Source: Cupriavidus necator A5-1 (lineage in GTDB: Bacteria; Pseudomonadota; Gammaproteobacteria; Burkholderiales; Burkholderiaceae). Taken from it: a stretch of DNA of 64,000 bases. The stretch covers positions 3,348,001-3,412,000 of the forward strand of contig NZ_JQLI01000001.1 in the NCBI RefSeq assembly GCF_000744095.1, read 5' to 3'. Under the pieces are notes generated by a model. It searched no databases. It was not told the origin of the DNA and worked only from the letters and a program-made list of their open reading frames with translations. Numbering within the stretch: the first letter of the stretch is position 1; each line of letters begins with the position of its first letter. The position numbers and the translations under genes were made by a program. Shown here piece after piece: positions 46,666-54,863 of the stretch.

Positions 46666-47499
46666 TCAGCGCCCATGAAAGTGAGCGGCGCGCTTTTCCA
46701 AAAAGGCAGCGGTGCCCTCGCGTATGTCTTCCGTCCCCGCGCAAACCGCGAACACGGAGGCCTCGAGCAACAGCCCCGTCGACAAACTCGTCTCCATTCC
46801 TTTATTCACTGCTTCGAGCGCAAAGCGCACAGCCACCGGCGCGTTCGCCAGAATCTGCCTCAGGATCTCTTCACAGCGTGCGATCAACTCCCCGGCCGGC
46901 ACCACTTCGTTGACCAGCCCGATACGCCAGGCCTCCTGAGCGCTGATCACCTCTCCGGTAAGAATCATCTGTAGCGCTCGTCCCTTGCCGACCAGCCGCG
47001 GTAATCGCTGTGTTCCGCCGGCGCCCGGCGGAATACCTAACTTGACCTCCGGCTGTCCGAACCGCGCGTGCTCCGCGGAGACACGGATGGTGCAAGCCAT
47101 GGCCGTCTCGCACCCGCCGCCGAGTGCAAAGCCGTTAACGGCCGCGATGACCGGCTTGTCAAGGTTTTCAATGAGGTCGAGCACCGCCTGTCCACGGCGA
47201 GACAATTTTTCGGCAACAACTGGCGTCACATGCTGCAGCTCACTGATGTCCTGCCCTGCGATGAAAGCCTTGTCGCCAGCCCCGGTGAGGATCACCCCGA
47301 GCACCGCAGCGTCATCGCGCGCCTGTTCGAAAGCCGTTCTGAGATCTTCCCAGGCGTGCTGGCTCAGCGCATTGAGAACCTTGGGCCGATTCATAGTCAC
47401 GTAGGCGATGGGCCCCTTCTTTTCGTACAAGACATTGGTCAACGTCGCTGCACGCCCGACCTGGTCAGCAGGTGTCGATGGGATGGCGGAAACAGCCAT
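46666..47499 (-). CDS. enoyl-CoA hydratase/isomerase family protein
   Basis: A 277-residue crotonase. NRPKVLNALSQHAWEDL, AFIAGQDISEL (oxyanion hole), GFALGGGCETAMAC (first Glu) and FGQPEVKLGIPPGAGGTQRL (second Glu) are all present, so it should hydrate an enoyl-CoA. The start at 47499 follows AGGAG; the frame is open to 47829 but shows no family similarity there. It is the first gene of the acyl-CoA operon, whose promoter must lie in the ~350 bases upstream. Confidence 0.92.
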   Translation of the reverse strand: MAVSAIPSTPADQVGRAATLTNVLYEKKGPIAYVTMNRPKVLNALSQHAWEDLRTAFEQARDDAAVLGVILTGAGDKAFIAGQDISELQHVTPVVAEKLSRRGQAVLDLIENLDKPVIAAVNGFALGGGCETAMACTIRVSAEHARFGQPEVKLGIPPGAGGTQRLPRLVGKGRALQMILTGEVISAQEAWRIGLVNEVVPAGELIARCEEILRQILANAPVAVRFALEAVNKGMETSLSTGLLLEASVFAVCAGTEDIREGTAAFLEKRAAHFHGR

Positions 47500-47860
47500 G
47501 GATATCTCCTGTGTTGAAATGGGAGTCATGCGTCGCGGACGGGTGAACGCTTCGTGCGGACGGCTGTCGAGCGATAGCCCAGCACGTCGGATGGCGCCGT
47601 TCGCAACTACGGGAAATTCGGATCGATCGGTCAGAATCCGGAACGACCGGGAACGGGCCACACCCAGAGGAATACTCGGCACCGCGAATGGCGGGCCACC
47701 ATCACCACTTCTGAAACTGAACGCATGCCAGCCGATTGAGACAAAGAACGCTGATGCAATCCAGCAATGTATCGACGGGTTCCTGTCAACTCTTGCCAGA
47801 CCCTTCGCACCGCTGCACGAATTGTTCATCCTTGGATCGTGTTTGACTCTGTCACGGCTT

Positions 47861-47918
47861 CAAGGTCTAAGGATGGTAGATTCAAGGACGACGATTCGCT
47901 ATTACATAAAGCTGGAGT
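47861..47918 (-). repeat. dispersed ~65-bp repeat, copy E
   Basis: On the minus strand CACTCCAGCTTTATGTAATA then GCG; the part beyond the core is diverged but ends ACCTTGAAG where others read CACTGA. Weakest of the six main copies outside the core. Confidence 0.55.
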
Positions 47919-48224
47919 GTCGGCATGGACTATGCGGGTCCGTTAGCAAATGTCGTAGATAGCCGAGCAGATACACAAGTTGAGTCGACAGTGCAGGGAA
48001 CGACTTCACTGTATGGCTGCCCGCGCTACGTTCGGCGGGCCGCATAGGCAGATCGATCATCAAAGAATTCACGGCCTCATGCTTCCACGACGGTGGATCA
48101 GCCGGCGAAGTCTGGCCCTCTTGTCGGGCTCGATTCGGCGTCGCTGGAATCAGCACCCGCATGTGACACGGCAGTTCGCGACTCCACCTCCGGGAGGCTG
48201 GCAAGCAGCGTCATCTCGATCGCG

Positions 48225-48280
48225 GGAATGGGTGCACTGCCATATCGCGAGAGAGGCGGTGCCACCGCACCAACGCGTGG
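48225..48280 (+). pseudogene. 56-bp fragment of the giant kinase-like gene
   Basis: The plus frame reads EWVHCHIAREAVPPHQRV, against EWVHCHIAREAVPPQERV in the giant protein (encoded at 56205-56260). The two DNA segments match at about 50 of 56 bases. Flanking sequence is unrelated to that gene. It is a displaced copy of a piece of this gene or of a lost paralogue. Confidence 0.75.
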
Positions 48281-48378
48281 CCTCACCACTGTCGGGATTG
48301 CACCATTGCCGGACCAGTGCCTCCGGCCATGCGCTATCCATGGCATGCGGAGCGGTGCTGATGAAGTGCCGTCTACCA

Positions 48379-48419
48379 GACACGGCAGGATACGCGGCGG
48401 CCGGGGCGCCAATACCTAT
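48379..48419 (+). repeat. 41-bp repeat, copy 2
   Basis: Contains GGATACGCGGCGGCCGGGGC; 38 of 41 bases identical to 27106-27146. Confidence 0.75.
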
Positions 48420-48538
48420 ACGTTCATGTAATTCCCCCCGGCAAACAGTGCGCATAAGATGCCTGCAAAGGCAAAGGGTATGGATGCCGCGCACGGTCGG
48501 TGCGCGGACCCGATGCTCAGCTTGGCAGAGGTAGTCGC

Positions 48539-48922
48539 TTGTACAACAATCAGATAGTAGCGATCGTCGACGACGACGAATCGGTCCGCGTGGCGACATC
48601 GAGCCTGGTCCGCTCGCTCGGCTGGGAAGCCCGCCCGTTTTCCTCGGCGCGTGATTTCCTGGATTCGGGCAGTGCCACCGAGGTGGCGTGCGTGATCTCC
48701 GATATCCAGATGCCGGGCATGACCGGCCTTGAAATGCAAAGGGCGCTCGTTCAGGCCAGCGTCCTCGTACCGGTGATCTTCATTACGGCCTTCTGTACCG
48801 AGGCCATCCGCAAGCAGGCACTGGAGTGCGGGGCAAGGTCCTTCCTTTGCAAGCCCGTCGATGGCGCCGCGGTATGTGAATGTCTAGAACAGATAACGCG
48901 CGAGTCCGCCCGCGAGCCGTAG
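48539..48922 (+). CDS. stand-alone response regulator receiver domain (FixJ-like)
   Basis: About 127 residues forming only a receiver domain. IVAIVDDDESVRVATSSLVR has the acidic pair, VISDIQMPGMTGLEM the phospho-acceptor Asp, and FITAFCTE and LCKPVDG the Thr and Lys switch positions. No output domain follows. I prefer the TTG start at 48539 (GAGG upstream, product LYNNQIVAIVDDD), although an ATG at 48500 is in frame. The histidine kinase gene follows after 253 bases on the same strand. Likely a phosphate sink or shuttle partner. Confidence 0.78.
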   Translation: MYNNQIVAIVDDDESVRVATSSLVRSLGWEARPFSSARDFLDSGSATEVACVISDIQMPGMTGLEMQRALVQASVLVPVIFITAFCTEAIRKQALECGARSFLCKPVDGAAVCECLEQITRESAREP

Positions 48923-49175
48923 CGGTTGCACGCGGGAGGAGACGCAGTGAAGGCAATCGGACGGGCGCAATGCGCATTGGTCCGCGTGCGCCGGAGCCTG
49001 GCATCGGCATGCAAGGCGAAGCGCCAGATTACAACCCATGCCGGCCAGCATGGGTTTCGCGCATTGGCATGCCGCCAGCGCCAGGAAACCATGCCATCGA
49101 GCCCCCATGAAGCGAGCGCGTCGTTTTCACTTCCCGTCTGTCTTCGGCTGGGCCGCCAGCCCGGATAGGTCCGGC

Positions 49176-50996
49176 ATGACCGAGTCATTCCCCGCCATCG
49201 GGCCGGCGCGCCCCAGCACGCAAGCGCAGTCGCTGGTCGCGCTGGTGCTCGCGCTGGCCGTCTTCCTGATCGATGCACTGACGCCGCTGGATATCGCCAT
49301 TGCCGTACTTTATGTGGTGGTGGTACTGCTGGTCGCGCTGGGCGGATCGCGGCGGAGAACCCTTGCCGCGGGTGTGGCCTGTGTTGTCCTGACGCTGGTC
49401 GGGTTCGCGCTTTCCGTGGATGTTAGCGACAGTGCCGGCTCGCTGGCGCGCTGCGTACTCAGCGTGCTGGCGATCACGATTACGTCGCTGCTGGCGATGC
49501 GCAATCTGGCCAGCACGGCGCGGCTGCGCGAGCAGATCCAGATGCTGAACCTGACGCATGACGCCATCGTCGTGTACGACATGGAGGACAGCGTCACTTT
49601 CTGGAACCGCGGCGCCGAGGAGGTCTACGGCTGGACCGCGGATGAGGCCATGGGCCAGTCGGTCCACCGGCTGACGCAGACCCGCTTTCCCGTCCCTGTG
49701 GAACATATCCGAGCCGAACTGCTGCGGACCGGGCGCTGGGACGGCGAGCTGCAGCGCATGCGCCGCGACGGCAAGCCGCTCACCATTTCCAGCCGCTGGG
49801 CGCTGTGGCGAGACCAGTCCGGCAAGCCGGCCGCCATCCTCGCCACGAGCAACGACATTACCAAACGCCACCAGGCCGAAGCCGCGCTGACACGCAGCGA
49901 GGCCTTCCTCGCCGAGGCGCAGCGGCTCAGCAAGACCGGCAGCGTGGCGCTGAGGCTGCCGGAAGAGGAAATGACTTGGTCGGACGAGGCCTACCGCATC
50001 CTGGGCTACGATACGGGCGTACAGCCCACCTCCGATCACATGTTGGAGCGGACACACCCGGACGACCTGGCGCTGGTACAGGAAGCCCGCGCCCAGATCC
50101 GGGCGGGTGCGCCGCGCATCGACGTCATGCACCGCCTGCTGATGCCGGACGGCTCGGTCAAGCATGTGCACCTGGTGACCAGGCTAAACACCGCTACCGC
50201 AGGCCACCTCGAGTATGTCGGAGCCCTGATGGACGTGACGGAGGCCACGTTGACGCAACAGGCGCTGCAGCGCTCGCTGACCGAACTGGCCCATGTCACG
50301 CGCATCACTACGCTAGGCGAACTCGCTGCCTCGATTGCCCACGAGGTCGCCCAGCCGATCGCAGCCATCGTCACCTGCGCGGATGCCGCGCTGCGATGGC
50401 TGCACCGCCCGCAGCCTGACATCGACGAAGCCACGCGATCGATCCGGCAGATGATCTCCGACGCCAAGCGCTCCAGCGAGATCATCCGCCAGATCCGCGC
50501 GATGGCGCAGAAGCGCGATCCCAGCTATGCCGAAGTCGATCTGAACGCTCTGGCGCGAGAATCGGTGGAACTGCTGCGCCGCGAGCTGCAGGACCATGGC
50601 ATCGAAGCCATGCTGCAGCTGGATGAACCGGCTTCGCTGATCCGCGGCGACCGCGTGCAGCTGCAACAGGTGCTGGTCAATCTGGTGGTGAACGCCGTGC
50701 AGGCGATGGATGGCGTGACCAGCCGCCGGCGCCGCCTGTGGGTCAGCACCTGCCGGGTCGAACCGGAGCAGGTGAAGCTGACGGTCCGCGATTCAGGCAA
50801 CGGGTTTCTCGCTGGGGATGCCGAGCACCTGTTCAACCCATTCTTCACCACCAAGACGGACGGCATGGGCATGGGCCTGTCCATCTGCCGTTCGATCGTC
50901 GAAGCGCACGGGGGCCGGATCTGGGCGGAATCCCCGGATGACGGTGGCGCGTCGCTGCAAGTGGTGCTACCGATTCAGCATGAGGACGGACAATGA
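49176..50996 (+). CDS. membrane-bound PAS sensor histidine kinase
   Basis: A 606-residue kinase. An N-terminal hydrophobic domain of about four helices (residues 15-105) is followed by two PAS domains (about 120-240 with VVYDMEDSVTFWNRGAEEVYGW, and 255-370 ending YVGALMDVTEA). A HisKA domain has His389 in ASIAHEVAQPIAAI, and a HATPase has NLVVNAVQAM, DSGNGF and GMGMGLSICRSIVEAHGG. The start could lie upstream (49107 or 49038). It is coupled by an ATGA overlap to the FixJ-type regulator gene. The PAS ligand is unknown; there is no obvious heme His. Confidence 0.88.
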   Translation: MTESFPAIGPARPSTQAQSLVALVLALAVFLIDALTPLDIAIAVLYVVVVLLVALGGSRRRTLAAGVACVVLTLVGFALSVDVSDSAGSLARCVLSVLAITITSLLAMRNLASTARLREQIQMLNLTHDAIVVYDMEDSVTFWNRGAEEVYGWTADEAMGQSVHRLTQTRFPVPVEHIRAELLRTGRWDGELQRMRRDGKPLTISSRWALWRDQSGKPAAILATSNDITKRHQAEAALTRSEAFLAEAQRLSKTGSVALRLPEEEMTWSDEAYRILGYDTGVQPTSDHMLERTHPDDLALVQEARAQIRAGAPRIDVMHRLLMPDGSVKHVHLVTRLNTATAGHLEYVGALMDVTEATLTQQALQRSLTELAHVTRITTLGELAASIAHEVAQPIAAIVTCADAALRWLHRPQPDIDEATRSIRQMISDAKRSSEIIRQIRAMAQKRDPSYAEVDLNALARESVELLRRELQDHGIEAMLQLDEPASLIRGDRVQLQQVLVNLVVNAVQAMDGVTSRRRRLWVSTCRVEPEQVKLTVRDSGNGFLAGDAEHLFNPFFTTKTDGMGMGLSICRSIVEAHGGRIWAESPDDGGASLQVVLPIQHEDGQ

Positions 50997-51631
50997 GCAA
51001 TGAGCCAGGCGGCACTCCCGTTGTCTACGTGGTGGACGACGACGATTCCATGCGCGCGGCGCTCAGCATGCTGCTGCGTTCCGTGGGCCTGCACGCGCAG
51101 GCATTCCCCTCGGCGCAGGAGTTCCTCGCGCACAAGCAGGCCGATGCGCCGAGCTGCCTGGTGCTGGACGTACGCCTCAAGGGCCAGAGCGGCCTGGTGG
51201 TGCAGGAACAGATTACGGCGGTCGGCCTGCCCATCCCCATTGTCTTCATGAGCGCGCACGGCGATGTCGCCATGACCGCGAAGGCCATGAAGGCGGGTGC
51301 CACCGATTTCCTGGCCAAGCCGTTCCGCGACCAAGACATGCTGGATGCGGTCAGCAGCGCGCTGGCGCGCGACGCAGCACGCCGTACTTCCGACCAGTCT
51401 GGCGCCGACCTGCGCCGCCGCTATCAATCCCTGACGCCGCGCGAGCGCGAAGCGATGGCGCTGGTAGTACGGGGGCTGACGAACAGGCAGATAGCCGCGG
51501 GGATGAACCTGAGCGCGATCACAGTAAAACTCCACCGCGGCCAGGCCATGAAGAAAATGGGATCCAAGTCGCTGGCGGACTTCGTGCTCAAGGCCGAAGC
51601 GCTTGGCTTGGTCTCCGGCGCGCTCTCCTGA
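50993..51631 (+). CDS. FixJ/NarL-type response regulator
   Basis: A 212-residue regulator. The receiver (1-120) has VYVVDDDDSMRAALSMLLRS, LVLDVRLKGQSGLVVQ with the phospho-Asp, and DFLAKPF. The LuxR-type HTH (about 140-205) has LTPREREAMALVVRGLTNRQ then IAAGMNLSAITVKLHRG. The ATGA overlap with the upstream kinase makes the pair a complete two-component system. Target genes are not apparent. Confidence 0.92.
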   Translation: MSNEPGGTPVVYVVDDDDSMRAALSMLLRSVGLHAQAFPSAQEFLAHKQADAPSCLVLDVRLKGQSGLVVQEQITAVGLPIPIVFMSAHGDVAMTAKAMKAGATDFLAKPFRDQDMLDAVSSALARDAARRTSDQSGADLRRRYQSLTPREREAMALVVRGLTNRQIAAGMNLSAITVKLHRGQAMKKMGSKSLADFVLKAEALGLVSGALS

Positions 51632-51690
51632 AGCGCGGTTCCAGCCAGCGCGCCTGTCGCTGGCACTGGCACGCCGGCGCTGGCGCGCCG

Positions 51691-51891
51691 TCACAGCGGC
51701 ACCCACAACGCCACGACCGCAGCCATCGCGCAACTGGCGGCACACATGCCAAGCCACGCTGCCGTCAACAGGACGTGCCTGCGGCCACCGGGGCACGGCG
51801 GCGTTGAATCGCCGGGAACGCCGGAGACGGTCCTCGCTTCCGCCGCTTCGCCGACGCGCGTGGGCTCAAGCATCAGAGCAACGTTGTTCAT
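51691..51891 (-). CDS. small protein with one C-terminal membrane helix
   Basis: A 66-residue protein starting MNNVALMLEPTRVGEAAEAR, then a Pro/Gly linker and a hydrophobic segment (about residues 41-64) ending VVALWVPL. GGAGG lies 6 bases before the ATG at 51891. No family recognised. The good RBS and tail-anchor-like layout support a real gene. Confidence 0.5.
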   Translation of the reverse strand: MNNVALMLEPTRVGEAAEARTVSGVPGDSTPPCPGGRRHVLLTAAWLGMCAASCAMAAVVALWVPL

Positions 51892-51962
51892 CACGGACCT
51901 CCGTGGGCAGAATCACCGCCAGGAAACAGGGGCTGCCCACGCGGTGATGGGCAGCCCTGGTA

Positions 51963-52286
51963 TCAGCCTTGCGCCGTGCCGTCGCCGGCCGACGATCCCC
52001 ATACGCCAGTCAGGTCGCGGCCGGCGACCAGTACGCCGTCGAACGGGCGGGACGTCCCTTCCAGGCGGGCGCCCTCGGTATAGGGGTCGAACTTGCGGTC
52101 AATCCGACCGCTGCGCGCACCATCGGTGAAGGCGTCGGGCTTGCTGTTGGCGTTGACGTTGTAGCCGTACCGGTCTGCGCTGTCGGGGCTGGTACGCGGG
52201 TCGGCAGCGTGGGCCACGCCGGCGGAGAGGATGCCCGCGCCGATGAGGCCGGCGATGGCAAGGCGGAGTTGGGTGCATGTGGTCAT
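51963..52286 (-). CDS. small exported protein with FDPYT-x-GA motif
   Basis: A 107-residue protein with a Sec signal peptide (cleavage after GVAHA, about residue 27). The mature part has RYGYNVNANSKPDAFTDGAR, then IDRKFDPYTEGARLEGTSR, so one perfect and one degenerate FDPYT-x-GA unit. AGGAAATC precedes the ATG. It is a paralogue in motif of the protein at 27230-27529, which has three units and a Lys-rich tail. Unknown function; envelope location expected. Confidence 0.72.
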   Translation of the reverse strand: MTTCTQLRLAIAGLIGAGILSAGVAHAADPRTSPDSADRYGYNVNANSKPDAFTDGARSGRIDRKFDPYTEGARLEGTSRPFDGVLVAGRDLTGVWGSSAGDGTAQG

Positions 52287-53139
52287 GATTTCCTCGGGTC
52301 GGTGATAGATGGCGCCGGCACAGATCTCCGGCAAGCGGAACATGGCGTTGCGGATCGCGCCTTGCTCCGTGGAACTGCACGGTCCGGGTGCGATGCATGC
52401 CTTGCTATCGGGATCGTCGAGCGGGCTCGATTTCCCTAGCTCGAAGCATAGGTGCGACGGTGCGCGCGCGCCTTCATGCGTGCGTTGGCTTTTGCTAGCG
52501 CATTGGCTAGCTCCAAGTCATACCTTGGTTTAGGCGGCGCTGCCTGGAAGCGCCATGCCCATGCCCCGCCGGGATACGTGGGGACAGGCCCGCCGATGCC
52601 GCGATATACCGGGGTATGAAGCGGTCAAGCCAACCGGCGCGGCGGGGCTAACGTTGACTCGCGAACGCCAACGTCAACCAGACAGCGGCGCAGCCGGCCC
52701 AGCAGCTTCAGGTAGCGCATCCTTGGTAGCCGGCGTGTACGTAGCCGCATCGAGCCAGAAGGCGTCAATCAGATCGGGGCCAAAGCTGGCGAGCGCCGCG
52801 CCGTGAGCCACCACATGGCGGTGGAATCAATCAAACACGGCTCGGTGCTGAACGATGGAAGTGGGCTTCCCTGGCTCTCCCGGACACATCAGATGGCATG
52901 ATGTAGTCCGGAAAGAGCGGGAGGAGCCCAGTCTATGAGCACGCCTCCGCAAGAAAATGGGCATGGCCCCAGTCATGGGAGACATCACTCGCAACGAGTG
53001 TGATTGTGGCTAAGTCTTCGCCGCCGCAGCGGTACTTGTACGCTGACTTGCGTGCATGCCTAAGCCCTGGCGAATGGTCGGTAATGGAATGCACCCCGAG
53101 CATTCGCTCCTTTCGTGGAAAGTGTTACAACGGCCGGCG
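52287..53139. other. 853-bp stretch without an intact gene
   Basis: No gene supported. A minus-strand frame near 52690-52800 (DLIDAFWLDAATYTP) looks protein-like but is short and unrecognised. The notable element is the inverted repeat at 52862-52930, followed by a strong RBS and a 22-codon frame starting MSTPPQENG at 52935. Confidence 0.4.
52862..52930. repeat. 24/25-bp imperfect inverted repeat
   Basis: TGGGCTTCC-CTGGCTCTCCC-GGAC (52862-52885) faces GTCCGGAAAGAGCGGGAGGA-GCCCA (52906-52930) across a 20-base loop. The arms pair at about 20 positions. It could be an IS end, or a hairpin leader, since GGGAGGAG in the right arm would be the RBS of the short frame at 52935. Confidence 0.5.
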
Positions 53140-53781
53140 TTAGTGCCGGTTACCCCTGGTAGGCAGGTACGTCTCAAGCTCCAGCCAGCCTGCTTGCCTG
53201 ACGAGTGTGGCAAATGAGCCCGCTTGCATCTTCTTCATAATGTGACCACGATGCACCTGCACGGTGTACTCAGTGATCCCCAGTACGTCCGCTGCCTGTT
53301 TGTTCAACAACCCCCCGACAAGCAAAGGCAGAAGCTCTTGCTCCCTTGGGGTCAGGGTTTCGTACAACGCTCGTAGCGCAGCAGCTTCTGCGGCATTTCT
53401 TCGCTGCGAATGCGTCCTGGCAATTGCCGTGTCGACGGCTCGGAGCAGAGCATCCTCACTGATGGGCTTAGCCAGGAAGTCAACTGCCCCGCTCTTCATC
53501 GCCAGAACCGTGGAAGGCACGTCATTTCTTCCAGTGACGAAAACGATCGAAGCATGAGAGTTGTAAATAACTTGCTCCTGGACTTCCAGGCCGCTCATGC
53601 CCGGCATGCGCATATCAAGGATCAAGCATGCGACTGCGTCCCACTGAATGGATTCCAGAAACTCCTTCCCCGAGTTGAACGACAGCACGCTTCTTCCATG
53701 GGCGCGCAGCAGGCTTGTCAACGCTTCCCGGATGCTTGCATCGTCATCGACTACACACACAAATTGATTGACCGACTCCAT
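53140..53781 (-). CDS. orphan FixJ-type response regulator
   Basis: A 213-residue regulator. The receiver has VCVVDDDASIREALTSLLRA, CLILDMRMPGMSGLEV (phospho-Asp) and VDFLAKPISED. The LuxR-type HTH has LTPREQELLPLLVGGLLNKQ then AADVLGITEYTVQVHRG. No kinase gene is adjacent on the same strand. The giant hybrid kinase 2 kb away has the same FixL-like transmitter type as the coupled kinase at 49176 and is a plausible partner (inference). Confidence 0.9.
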   Translation of the reverse strand: MESVNQFVCVVDDDASIREALTSLLRAHGRSVLSFNSGKEFLESIQWDAVACLILDMRMPGMSGLEVQEQVIYNSHASIVFVTGRNDVPSTVLAMKSGAVDFLAKPISEDALLRAVDTAIARTHSQRRNAAEAAALRALYETLTPREQELLPLLVGGLLNKQAADVLGITEYTVQVHRGHIMKKMQAGSFATLVRQAGWLELETYLPTRGNRH

Positions 53782-53935
53782 GGCCCTTCTCCATCTTTAC
53801 CTCAGCGTGCTTGACTTCTCGCTGTGGTGACACAAACGGTTGAGGCGACGAGAATTTCCTGTCGCTTAGAATTGAAATGCTGCTCACGGCGCGACGCGCA
53901 GGGACAGCCCCACAACTGCCGGCAAGAATCGATCG

Positions 53936-54499
53936 TCAGCTCACACGAGGTCCGGTGCGCCGCATCGGCCATGCCGCCGCAAGGAATGCAGTGAACAGGC
54001 ATAACGCGGTCCGAAGGGCCGCGCGCGGGTCGACGAAGCACGCGAGCACTTGTTTGCTACGGCTTTCTCCATACAGGCACCAGGCGCAGAAGTGCTCGCA
54101 GTTATTGGTCAGCACCCTGTAGCGATTCTCGCCTAACCGCGAGCGTGCACGCCACACGGCTTCGTGCCTGACGTACACCGGATCAGCACTTGGTTCGATC
54201 AAGACCTCGTATCCGGCGGCGAAACGCGTGATGCTGACTTCCTCGACCGGGCCGCGACGCAACGACCTGGCAAGTCCAGCGTAATGCACAACGTTGCCGT
54301 CGCCTACATAGATGCCATGGTGGCTGTAGCCGTGGCGCGGAGTGATGAGATGGGCACCGAGCGGCGGTTCTGCGCCGGCATCGAGGAGGCGTTGTGTCAG
54401 GACTGCGTTGGCAGTGCGACCTTGGTGGAGGTTGGCTGGCCCATATTCGAATGCCCAAGCGATCAGGTGAACTTGAGAAAAGCCTAAACCCGGCAACAC
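53936..54499 (-). CDS. LRAT-domain (NlpC/P60-like) protein
   Basis: About 187 residues with the circularly permuted papain-like LRAT fold. GAHLITPRHGYSHHGIYVGD and NVVHYAG supply the His residues, and LTNNCEHFCAWCLYGE holds the catalytic Cys in the NCEHF motif. A hydrophobic segment near the C-terminus (LCLFTAFLAAAWPM) may anchor it to the membrane. The start is uncertain: GTG at 54499 gives the best fit, but no clear RBS is visible. Eukaryotic members are acyltransferases or phospholipases; the bacterial role is unknown. Confidence 0.75.
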   Translation of the reverse strand: MLPGLGFSQVHLIAWAFEYGPANLHQGRTANAVLTQRLLDAGAEPPLGAHLITPRHGYSHHGIYVGDGNVVHYAGLARSLRRGPVEEVSITRFAAGYEVLIEPSADPVYVRHEAVWRARSRLGENRYRVLTNNCEHFCAWCLYGESRSKQVLACFVDPRAALRTALCLFTAFLAAAWPMRRTGPRVS

Positions 54500-54566
54500 A
54501 TTAATGACAATTAAACATTCTTCTATTGACCATAAGATTTTGCTTATGCAATGCCTTTTGCTACTG

Positions 54567-54665
54567 GATCTGCGTCGCGCACAGCGAGACTGGCAAGCAG
54601 CGTGTTGGCGCATCGGTTTGCCAGGCGGTGAGCCCTTCGCGATCGCTGGCCTGTGGCGCGCGTGG
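54567..54665 (+). pseudogene. fragment of an SRAP (YedK/HMCES) gene
   Basis: The plus frame reads CWRIGLPGGEPFAIAGLWRAW, the core strand segment of SOS-response-associated peptidases, which read W-R-I-x-DGEPFAFAGLW. Neither the N-terminal catalytic Cys2 nor the C-terminal part is found. A short displaced coding scrap; moderate confidence because only about 25 residues match. Confidence 0.45.
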
Positions 54666-54863
54666 CTGGACAGCGCGGTGTCCCTGATCGCTTCCGGAAT
54701 CTCCGCCCGTCATGCACGGGGGCGTACTTCTACAACCGCGTGACCGGGCGGTCGCATTTCGACACGTTCGGCGCCGGCCCGGCATCGGTTCCGGGCGAGC
54801 ACGGCTTGGTCCGCTGCGCGAACCCGCGCCACATTACGTCCCAAGCCCGGTTGACGAATACGG

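Larger units (their letters stand above)
47500..48538. other. 1-kb region of gene scraps and repeats
   Basis: No intact gene. The first 350 bases probably hold the promoter of the acyl-CoA operon. Then follow dispersed-repeat copy E (47861-47918), a scrap of the giant kinase gene (48225-48280), a second 41-bp repeat copy (48379-48419) and, right after it, GTTCATGTAATTCCCCCCGG (48423-48442), which resembles a deleted copy of the dispersed repeat. Confidence 0.5.
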
